From Numida meleagris (taxonomy: Eukaryota > Chordata > Aves > Galliformes > Numididae), in the NCBI RefSeq assembly GCF_002078875.1, contig NC_034424.1, positions 6,879,299 through 6,943,298 of the forward strand: 64,000 nucleotides of DNA. The letters run 5' to 3'. Position 1 is the stretch's first letter. Every line of letters starts with the position of its first letter. Below the pieces are notes generated by a model. The model did no database searches and had not been told where the DNA came from. It was given only the letters and a program-made list of their open reading frames with translations. The position numbers and the translations under genes are program-made. Positions 1 to 8,155 of this stretch are shown piece after piece.

Positions 1-529
1 CACCCACGGCTCCGCCGTTCATTTTATTTTCAAAGGAAGGCACAACCATAATTTATCAAACCCAATTAAAACCCGGGAGCTCAAGCAACGCAACGTTACT
101 TTTAATCCAATTAGTTTCAATGACAAAGTCAGCGCAGCTTCAGCACTTCCGAAGAAAGAAACTATCGAGTTATTCAGCAGCAATCAAAGCGATAAGCTAT
201 CTGCAACTCGGCTCTTATCAGCGAGAGCGACCCGGCTGCGCGGAGCTGGAGCTCAGACCCCGGGCTAAGGGGACAGAATATGGAATTTTTCAGCCTATTT
301 CCAATACGCAGCGATCAGAAGAAGATAGGCTGCTTGGCTCCGGCTGCACATCTGCTCTTGTCAGGATGGGTTTCCCGTCTCCTCCTCGTGCTGCAGTTTT
401 GCACGCGGGCGTCGATGCTGCTCCGTCACATCAGCCAGCTCCGTGGCAATGACTGCTGCAGCACGACTAACGCAGGACCGAGCGATGAGGAGGAAGGGGA
501 TGGCACTGAAAAGATGGCTCGGCGCTTAC
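1..529 (-). other. VAV2: VAV2 intron 7, partial
   Basis: This is the 5' part of the intron after exon 7; its donor GTAAGC is at 524-529. No repeat, second exon or RNA gene was recognised. Two plus-strand frames of 110 and 120 codons cross it, but one of them runs antisense through exon 7 and neither shows a recognisable protein. Confidence 0.85.
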
Positions 530-628
530 CTTCTCTATATCTTCGAGCGTTTTGTAGTATTTGGCCTCCGTCTCTTGGATTTCTAGCAAACAGCAATTCC
601 TTTTGTCATCTTCTGTCATGCCCATTTT
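530..628 (-). CDS. VAV2: VAV2 exon 7, start of DH domain
   Basis: This 99-nt exon encodes 33 residues, about 190-222, beginning [18 protein letters not shown] and ending KTLEDIEK. It contains the first alpha helix of the Dbl-homology domain, the catalytic unit that opens the nucleotide pocket of Rac/Rho GTPases; the run [16 protein letters not shown] is the conserved CR1-type helix of DH domains. The acceptor CCCCTAG ends at 629 and the donor GTAAGC starts at 529. It is phase 0 at both ends. One substitution (R to K in YYKTLED) is seen against human from memory. The remaining DH, PH, C1, SH3 and SH2 exons must lie at lower coordinates outside the window. Confidence 0.96.
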
Positions 629-1301
629 CTAGGGGAAGTTAAAACAACGCATGGTCAGAGCCTGAAGGGTGGCACAGCTCCAGTCCTGCCTTCAGCGATG
701 GCAACGTCGGAACAAGTGCAAGTTAGGAAAGCCAGAGGAGCACCGTCATTGGTTTAGGTTAAAGGAAACAGTTTTTATCCAAAATCCATAGGAAGAGACC
801 TCGGCTCTGCTATTCAATATGTTTCAACACAGACAGCATTGCCTTTTTACCATTTATAATAACTGTATCACCAAAGATTATCGGCTAAAGAATAAATCAG
901 AGATAAATGCTCTTTTTCTCTCTCTCTCTGGTTTTTGTTTTGTTGTTTTTGTAGGTTTGGTTGTTTTTTTTTTTGCCTAAGATGAAACTCACAGCAGAGC
1001 CTAAATGGGTCATAAATAATAAGTCAGACTTATACAAATCCCCTGCCAGGGCTGCCAATTCTCATGGTTTTAGGTCAGATCTGATCATACATGTTTTTCC
1101 TTAAAGCCCCAACTCCTGGAGCCGCTTCTCTCACCCTTCGATTTGCCAAGAGGAGCTGAGAAACACGTTCTGGGAGGTGTTAGGGTTTGGGAGGTGATTA
1201 ATGATCATGCACAGGAATGACCATCCTCTGTACACCCCGCTGGAACTCACGGCTTGGACCTATCAGCTCAATGGAACCCAGTATTTTAATTAATGGCTTA
1301 C
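629..1301 (-). other. VAV2: VAV2 intron 6
   Basis: A short 673-nt intron between microexon 6 and exon 7. On the plus strand it contains a CT/TG-rich stretch at about 915-975 (CTCTCTCTCT, then runs of G and T ending in a T tract). In transcript orientation a UGCAUG hexamer, complement of 1206-1211, lies about 91-96 nt past the microexon donor. No other feature was seen. Confidence 0.85.
1206..1211 (-). promoter_or_regulatory. Candidate RBFOX site downstream of microexon
   Basis: CATGCA on the plus strand reads UGCAUG in the VAV2 pre-mRNA, about 90 nt after the microexon 6 donor. UGCAUG is the RBFOX binding hexamer, and sites just downstream of an exon usually favour its inclusion. A single hexamer can occur by chance, so function is inferred only from position and from its partner upstream. 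Confidence 0.4.
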
Positions 1302-1316
1302 CTGCATATATCTAAT
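1302..1316 (-). CDS. VAV2: VAV2 microexon 6 (IRYMQ)
   Basis: This 15-nt microexon encodes the five residues IRYMQ (about 185-189), phase 0 on both sides, joining EVQQPM of exon 5 to KMGMTEDD of exon 7. Both splice sites are clear: the acceptor TTTCTGCATGCTTCAG ends at 1317 with a plausible branch site TGCTAAT about 35 nt upstream of the exon, and the donor CAG/GTAAGC starts at 1301. It lies between the acidic inhibitory segment and the DH domain, so inclusion lengthens that linker by five residues and adds one tyrosine. Human VAV2 has the same pentapeptide, and I recall isoforms without it. UGC and UGCAUG motifs within 15 nt of the acceptor suggest regulated inclusion. A chance match is unlikely given exact peptide, frame and both splice sites. 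Confidence 0.92.
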
Positions 1317-1331
1317 CTGAAGCATGCAGAA
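1317..1331 (-). promoter_or_regulatory. Microexon acceptor with UGC and UGCAUG motifs
   Basis: In transcript orientation the 15 nt before microexon 6 read TTCTGCATGCTTCAG. They hold two UGC triplets embedded in pyrimidines, the pattern bound by SRRM4 (nSR100) at neural microexons, and one UGCAUG (complement of 1323-1328), the RBFOX hexamer. Presence of the motifs is seen directly; factor binding is inferred. Confidence 0.5.
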
Positions 1332-2243
1332 ACACAAGAAACCAATTAGCATTACACACTTGCTATGGCAACAAAGCTTAAAAAAATCCAATATGTAGAC
1401 AGGAACGTGGGTGACCGTATTAAAAATAGACTTTCTTGCATGAGGACAGGGAGGAAAGGGAGCCAGAGCCACCGACTCAGCAGTGTCCAAGAAAACACAG
1501 AGTACTGCAGGGGCACAGTGACAAACTGTACTCAGTGCCCCTAATCCTGCACCGCCTGGCTGCTGGGCACCCACACGGTGGGACTATTGCCCTATTTTTG
1601 CCTCCTATGGCAGAAATTCCTACCAAAACCTCTCCAAGGAGCAGCCCTTGAGCCAAGTGGCTTCTGCACCGGTGGCAAAACGGCAAAACCACTGCTGGCC
1701 ACCGGGCTGCCCCGGCACTGCCTGCAGACAGCCCCGTGTGCCTTGGCAAGGCTCCTTGGGAACATCTGCGCCCAACTCCTGGCTCCAGGCATGCTGACGG
1801 TGTGCAGGGAGCTGTGGACAAGGCGTGAAGTGATGGACACCTCACCCAGCACTGCCATGGTCCTCGCATCGCTTGCAGCCACACCTGGGCACCAGTCTGC
1901 AGCCTCCCAGTGCCACCCAGCACCGCCACGCGCCTGGGTTGGAGGGGATCTGTCACTGAGCTTGTTTTGCTCCAGGCAGCTGTGCTCTGCCGCCGTCTGC
2001 TGTTTGCAGGCAGGAGACAGTAATTAGAGTTAGCACGAAGGTGGCAGGTATTCAGAGGATGCGAGACAATTTGGAAGCTCACACGGTGATGGAAAGCTCC
2101 TCCCAGCTCTGTGCCAGCAGAAATCAGGGCAGCCCTTCTCTTCCCTGCTGCATTCCCCGTCATTTGCAGATCCCTCGTTTATTTAATTTTATTCTCTCCC
2201 TTCCCCCTCCATCACAGCTCTAAGAACGTGCGTAAAGAGTTAC
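1317..2243 (-). other. VAV2: VAV2 intron 5
   Basis: A 927-nt intron between exon 5 and microexon 6, mostly GC-moderate unique sequence. Long open frames on both strands (up to 228 codons on the minus strand) cross it, but they have no recognisable domains and no splice support, so they are treated as chance. No interspersed repeat was recognised. Confidence 0.85.
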
Positions 2244-2346
2244 CATGGGCTGCTGAACTTCCACCCGGATGATATCTTCGTAGATATCATCGCCTTCATC
2301 TTCACAGGGGACGCAGTCGTAAATATCCTCCCCCAGATCGTGCTCA
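2244..2346 (-). CDS. VAV2: VAV2 exon 5, acidic region with Tyr159 and Tyr172
   Basis: This 103-nt exon completes D150 and encodes [26 protein letters not shown] and RVEVQQPM, about residues 151-184. The two tyrosines in GEDIYDC and DDIYEDII match Tyr159 and Tyr172; in Vav1 the equivalent of Tyr172 (Tyr174) sits on a helix that plugs the DH active site until phosphorylated. The acceptor CATTGCAG ends at 2347; the donor GTAACT starts at 2243, directly after the ATG of PM. It enters in phase 2 and leaves in phase 0, so it is not skippable in frame. The EVQQPM ending is diagnostic of VAV2. Compared with human from memory, G to E in CEDEGDD and K to R in IIRVE are conservative or acidity-increasing changes. 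Confidence 0.97.
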
Positions 2347-4463
2347 CTGCAATGAGAAGGAGAGAGGTAACAGGGAGGCACATCGCTGGCACGGGATGGG
2401 GAAGCCAACAACTGGGATGGAGAGCAACACTGGCAATAAGAAAAGCCCCTGCAAGCACAGGCTGCAAGGTGCCACCGAGAGATGACATTAGAAGGTGATG
2501 GAGTTAGGTGCTTAATTGCCACATGAGCCTTTACAAAGTCCCCCAGGGGGCTCCAAAGTCCTACAGCTCTTCTGAAAATCCAACCCGCCACAAATACCAA
2601 TTAACAACAGTAATTTTCGTGCTCAAGATCTACAGGTGCAGGCTGCTAACAGCTCCCACCAAAGTCAATCTCACGGGATCAGGACAGCGTGAAGCGCTGG
2701 AATATCAAACAGCTTTTGCACATTTTACAAGCCATCTCTTTCAACGTGGGCATTAATTACATACAAATATGTTTAGGTGTAAAACTGTGCTCAAACCGTA
2801 GCGCTCGACACTCCTACATGACACGGCGCCGAGCAGCAGAGCACATCTGTTTGCAGAACTGAGCTTTATGTCTTCTCTAAATGCAGTTCTTTCTATTTTT
2901 AAAAGCAGATTTATTTAATAAAAGTTTGGGGATTTTAAATAAATTCACTGGCATGATGTATCCATCCCATTCTTCCAGAGTGATGCATTACAGCTGCTGT
3001 AATAATGCCCACTAATAGCTGGTGATCCATCTTCCCCTTCCCAAGCGTTGCCGTCACCGTTATTATCTGTACCAATATTTATATTCTCAGCTCCTCTCCT
3101 CATCCAGAGCAAGTCACTCCTGCTTCCCGATTAATCTTCCCTTCTCGGATTGCTGGCTGCCTCTCCATACATCATTTCCTTGCTCACAGGGCGCTAGGAA
3201 GCGTACGGTTGAGTTGGCCAACGCGTCCCTACGCATCGGCACCAAACCCTTGCCCCAAGACCAAAACAGAGACAGTCTAGGGCCGATTGCAAAGATGCTT
3301 CTATCTCATCTTTGCCGGATGGAGCCTCGGTTATGAATGCACGTCCCTGCTGTACCGCTGACAAGCACCAGAGCCTGCTGGTGCCCAGCCAAGTGGCACG
3401 GAGCAGCTCTCCCAGAGCAGCCTGCCGAGCTCGGAGCACGCGCCCAGCTGCTGGCACTGCTGCTCTGCATCGCTCCATCACTCATATTTTGTCTGCCAGA
3501 AGTGAAAATATGCACTGCTCGCACCCCATTATTAAAACAGAGAAAAGGGAACTGGGTGATTTTTGACAGCAGCAACCTATGAGCACTCTCAATTTGAAGT
3601 GCTGCAAGGAGTGGGAAAGCAGGGCAGGTATTTTCAGCATTTATCATGGCAATAGGCTCAGCATCCCGAGCATGCTACACATTGACTGCACAACTCTCTG
3701 ACTTGAGGTCAGATCCTCACCTCTGTCTTCACCAGGAATTTACCCCTTCAGTAACAGCAGCAGACTCTGCAAGTTACCCACGGGGATCAGAGCCTGGATT
3801 AGGAGGTTCATGGACAGCTCTGGGGTTAGGAAAGGGATTTTGTCCTCCCTTCAGAGCTAACACCAGCATTTGCAATGACTGTTATTGGGACGGATCATCT
3901 TTGGGCTGGCAGCATCTTGCCCAGCCAAGGAAGCTCAGTCAAGGCAAAAAGAGTAAAAGCTTTTCTTATGTAAGGCAAATTCAGGCAAAACCAGTGCTGC
4001 TGGCTGAGCTTTTCCTCCCTGGCAATGACTGCTCTGTGCAAATGTCCTCCACCGCAGTGAACCAGCCATGCCAAAACCCACCCAAACCACAGCACTGCTT
4101 CACTCTGCTGATGAAAGACCCAGAGCCACCAGGATGGGCAAAAGGACAAGGGAGAAGGAGCTAAAATAAGACAGCCAACAACCAAACCCAAACTCCCAGC
4201 CCTGTGGGCAGGACAGTGGAACCTTATAATCTCAAAAATGAGCCTCAAGATGTTGCAGCAATGAATGCAACCTTAGGGACAGCCCAAGCAGGACACAAAA
4301 ACCGGGTGACGAAGAAGAAAAGACGTGTGCAAGTGCTATGGCTCAAGTGCCCTGGACTACAGAGCAATTTATTTAACTGGCTGGCGTGTGTGGTTTTTCC
4401 AACACAAAAAAATAATGAGAAAAGTGGCAGCTAACTTATCATCTCACCTTGGCTTTTCAATTC

Positions 4464-4480
4464 TTTTTTTTTTTTTTTTT
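4464..4480. repeat. T17 homopolymer
   Basis: A run of 17 T in intron 4. Seen directly; length is likely to vary between individuals. Confidence 0.95.
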
Positions 4481-5059
4481 AAATGCATTTGAGAGATTCT
4501 GCTGATCACATCATTGCTTTGGGAGATACAACAAAGGTCCACTGGTGACAGCAGGGAAAGAAATACAAGAATACAACAGAGGAGCTCATGGTGGGGGAAG
4601 CTCATGGACCAGTCCTGTGCCCCAATGAATGGCATCATTTGGGCAGAAGTTCTCACTTTTAAAGAAGGCACCAGCAGCAGCCAGCCCTCACCATCTGCCC
4701 CATTGCTCCTGGGCTACCATCTGGCCGACGGACAGGCTGAGGATGGGGAATCAGAGAACTTGCTCATTCCCATGAGAGCCTTTTAGCCTTCCCTCCCCTC
4801 TCCATCACCAATTGTTCCTTAAAAAAAAGATAAATTAACAGTTGTCTCCATGAAATTGTCTGTAATGACCTCCTGGGTGGGCAGCCCAGTGTCGGTGATA
4901 CCATTATCTGTGTGGAACATCTGCCCTGCCCCAAAGGTGGGAGCAAGGCACCAACATCCTCTGTACCCAGCAGGCTTCCACGTGCCACCCGTGGGCGGAC
5001 AGCTCGCTTCTGAGCCTTGCTTTTCGTGGTCCTCCCTTTCTAAAGTATTGGGGCTGGGT

Positions 5060-5262
5060 ATTAGGAAAAATTTCTCCTCCAAAAGAGCAGTGATGCACCG
5101 GCACAGGCTGCCCAGGGAAGTGGGGGAGTCACTGTCCCTGGAGGTGCTCCAGAACCACAGAGATGTGGCACTGAGGGACATGGTCAGTGGGCACAGTGGG
5201 ATGGGTTGGGCCTGGGGATCTGAGAGGGCTTTTCCAGCCTTCATGATTCTGTGATTCTACAA
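5060..5262 (+). mobile_element. CR1 LINE fragment, 3' end
   Basis: The sequence follows the CR1 3' region: TATTAGGAAAAATTTCTCC near the left end, GGCTGCCCAGGGAAGT, CTGTCCCTGGAGGTGCTCCA, GATGTGGCACTGAGGGACAT, and a 3' end GCTTTTCCAGCCTTCATGAT then TCTGTGATTCT. It is 5'-truncated, as nearly all avian CR1 copies are, and encodes no protein. Confidence 0.88.
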
Positions 5263-7280
5263 CAAGTCTGATTGCTCCTGCCCCCCAAATCTGCACCTCC
5301 GTCACACACTTGTTCATGATTGGAATGCTTTGCTGAGCAGGAGTTAACCCAAAATATCAGCCACAATCAGAAATCTTCGCACCAGTCCCCAAAACATTGT
5401 GTTTTCACTGTGAAAAGTGAAACAGTCCAAAGGGCAAAAATAACCCCTTGGATAACTTGCAGTATCTGTGCACTGATAACAGCACAGAGATGTGGGGGTG
5501 CTTCTTTTGCAGGAGGGAAGATTGCTGTGTGTGCCTTTGCTGTTTGGGAGCAATATATTCCGTGCATTTTGGGTCACTTTGCTGCTTGCTGTGCAAACCA
5601 TTTCCTCACCTCTGACACGACATTTGGGACGCACTCCTCTCCAAAAGGCTGCTGGGTGATGAGCAATACGAAAGGCAAAGCTGCTGGGGCAGACTGAGTC
5701 ACTCCCAGCCCATGAATGATGCCCTTGTTCTGCTGCTTTGAGATGGGCAGCAGCTAAGAAAGGCCTCTCTCATGCAGCCCTGTGGTTTGCCAGCATGCCA
5801 CACGGGTGCCCAGAGCAAGCAGCAAGCTGCAGAGAAGCTTCCTTGCAGAGATGCTCCTTTATCAGGGCAGGAAGGGGCTCACAAGGCTCTGCAGGGTTAT
5901 TTTTCCCATTGCAGATGAATGACATCTACAGCTCACAGGCTGTGCCTCTGCACAACACGGCTGCATCGGAAGCACTGATTTCTATGAAGGAATTTGTGAA
6001 CTATCCCCACACTTATTTACACACTCCTTTCCCCACTGCTCCCATCTGATGGTGTAAAGAGGAGCTGATAAAGAATGGGCTCAAGTGAAGGGATGAGGAG
6101 CAGCTGGGGCTGCTTTCAGCCTCTCAGACCCCAATGCATGGAGCATCCCATCCCATAGCCCAGGGCTGCTGCAACGACAGCCAGAAGCAAAGCAGTCAGA
6201 AGCAGAAACCCACACGGGTCAATGAGGAATATCCTGCTGCAAGGCCAAGCCAGCTCGTGCACAGACGTTTCTCCAATTACAAGTGCCCATGTGTGTGAGA
6301 ATGAGGAATTTTAAAACCCAACGTGAAAGGGATTTTGAGAACTTTGTGGGGAGGGGGGTGGAAGAATGCTATTCTTGAAAGGATCCTTTTATAAGTTAGA
6401 GTTGTATTAAAACTGCAGCAGTTGGGACCAAACCACGAGGAGGGGGTGGCAGTATCCTCTGCTCCTGCGCTGGCAATTCATGATTTACTTTTGTAATAAC
6501 CGAAGCCATAAGGAACTCATTGGATTAAGGAGCTTATTATTTACGTTGTGGAAGGATAATATTTAACTGCGTAAATCCGCACATCCACTCGTACGGATTC
6601 TCTCTCTCTCTATGAAACAGAGAGCACTTCCTAAGCACAGCCCTGGCCCCGCCGGAGCCGGAGGGAATACTGCCATCGAATTCCAATCGGGCCAGCACTC
6701 CAGCAGATACGTTTTAGTTCAAGGTTGTTTAAAAGCCTGTTATATCATCGCCACAGCTCAGGGCAGCAAATACAGGCACCGGAGTGGCAGATAAATATAG
6801 ATGCAGGACGCCAACCGGAGCACGTAGCGTTGTGTGCGAGGGTCTGGCACTGATTGGGGCATCCCCGACCCAGCGAAGGGTTTGTTGGCTGCCCTGCCCT
6901 GCACAGAGAGTGCTGCATGCCTTGCTGCATTCACAACTAGTTTTGCAAACCGTGCTGCTTGCAAAAATAGAGACCACACAGGTGTGTGTACTGCATCGCA
7001 CAGGACCTGTGTGGGTTATTCCCCAACACAGGGACGCTTGGAACCCACTGCAGGGGTTACACCCCGGGCTTCTGCAGCTGTGGGGGCCCAGCAGTTGGGT
7101 TAGGGTTCGGGATAGGAGGTTTCCCAAGGGCTTGACCCCACTGAGCTGCCTGTGAACCCAGCCTGACTCACGGAGACGTCTCCCAGGTCTCTATGTGGGA
7201 AAGGACAGACTATCATAAGAGCCCAACAATCTCCTGGCAGGACGATCAAAGCGGCTGGCCCGGCTCTCCAGGCCCCACTG

Positions 7281-7310
7281 TCAGACTTTGTCAGACTTTA
7301 TCAGACGTTG
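7281..7310. repeat. 3 x 10 bp tandem repeat beside exon 4
   Basis: Three adjacent 10-bp units TCAGACTTTG, TCAGACTTTA and TCAGACGTTG. In the transcript they read as three GUCUGA-containing units 62-91 nt past the exon 4 donor. Confidence 0.85.
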
Positions 7311-7371
7311 CTGGAATTAAATTGCAACTTTTCCTGTTGTGTGCCCTCCCCCTGCGAAGGCGAGGACTCAC

Positions 7372-7440
7372 TCAGCCAGCTCCTCCAGGCTCCGGTACAC
7401 GTCATCATCATTCTCCGTGGTCTCCTCCGAAGGGAACGGC
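7372..7440 (-). CDS. VAV2: VAV2 exon 4, acidic region with Tyr142
   Basis: This 69-nt exon encodes [20 protein letters not shown] followed by LA, about residues 128-149, with split codons at both ends (G completes R127; GA begins D150). It is the first part of the acidic region. The tyrosine in DDDVYRSL matches Tyr142 of the Vav family, one of three sites whose phosphorylation releases the DH domain from inhibition. The acceptor TTTTGCAG ends at 7441 and the donor GTGAGT starts at 7371. The exon is phase 2 at both ends and its length is divisible by three, so skipping it would keep the frame and remove 23 residues including Tyr142. A three-unit 10-bp repeat lies about 60 nt past the donor. 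Confidence 0.96.
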
Positions 7441-7760
7441 CTGCAAAAGAGATGGGCACAGTGTTACTGGTGCTCCTGAACCCCGCTGAACACAGCCCGG
7501 CCCGGAGCATTGTGCCAGATGGGGCTGGTTCCCCAGCAAAATATACATTGCAAACGCATTTGTTCCTATTGAGGCACTAGGACATCATCTTGGCTGCTCC
7601 CTCAGGCAGCGCTGGCATAGCAGGACAAGGAGCAGGTGGTGAGGGGGGGTCATTGCCGGGCACCAGCTGAGCACAGCAATGAGGAGCTGCATCACCCAGC
7701 AGCACCCCAGGCCCTGCACAAACAGCCTGCTAGGAAATGAATCCGCATCCAGCAAGTTCT

Positions 7761-7905
7761 TCATAGAATCATAGAGTTTGGAAAATACCTCTAAGATCAT
7801 CAGGTCCAACCCCAACTTATCCCCACCATGCCCAGTGACCCTGTCCCCAAGTGCCACATCTACACGTTCCTTGAACACCTACAAGGATGGGGATGGCCTT
7901 GTTGG
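7761..7905 (-). mobile_element. CR1 LINE fragment, 3' end
   Basis: It starts TCATAGAATCATAGAGTTTG and continues ACCTCTAAGATCATCAGGTC and ACACGTTCCTTGAACACCT, the reverse complement of the CR1 3' end. 5'-truncated and non-coding; the boundary at the right is approximate. Confidence 0.9.
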
Positions 7906-8068
7906 GATGGAGGAAACTTTAGAAAAGCATCGCCAGCAGTGCTGCTTTCTGCTCATCACAACTCAGAGAACACCCACACGCCACCAGGACAAGGGGGTCC
8001 TTACAAAAGCTGGGCTTCCTCATGTTAGCAAGACTGCAACAGCTGAAGAAAGCTAAAACCTTGGGGGG

Positions 8069-8155
8069 ATAGAGAAAGGAGACCAGAAGGGCAAAAGGAA
8101 GGAGGGGGGAAGTAGATTAAAAAGAGAAAAGGATAGGAGTGGCGGGGGAAGCAAG
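8069..8155. repeat. Purine-rich tract
   Basis: About 85 bp almost entirely of A and G on the plus strand (AGAGAAAGGAGACC, GGAAGGAGGGGGGAAG, AAAAAGAGAAAAGG). Low-complexity DNA; no gene. Confidence 0.7.

Larger units (their letters stand above)
2347..7371 (-). other. VAV2: VAV2 intron 4
   Basis: A 5.0-kb intron. It holds a 17-nt T tract at 4464-4480, one plus-oriented CR1 fragment at about 5060-5260, an AT-rich block with possible regulatory character at about 6440-6610, and a 3 x 10 bp repeat at 7281-7310 close to the exon 4 donor. The remainder (2347-4460, 5270-6430, 6620-7270) shows nothing I can name. Confidence 0.85.

Noticed and set aside
1477..2163. 228-codon open frame on the minus strand across intron 5
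   Set aside because: It is low in complexity of codon pattern, has no recognisable domain, and lies wholly between two verified VAV2 exons whose splice sites remove it. Long chance frames are expected in GC-moderate DNA.
7093..7115. Telomere-like GGGTTAGGGTT
   Set aside because: Less than two TTAGGG units; an interstitial telomeric repeat needs many more. A similar single unit near 28180 is also chance.
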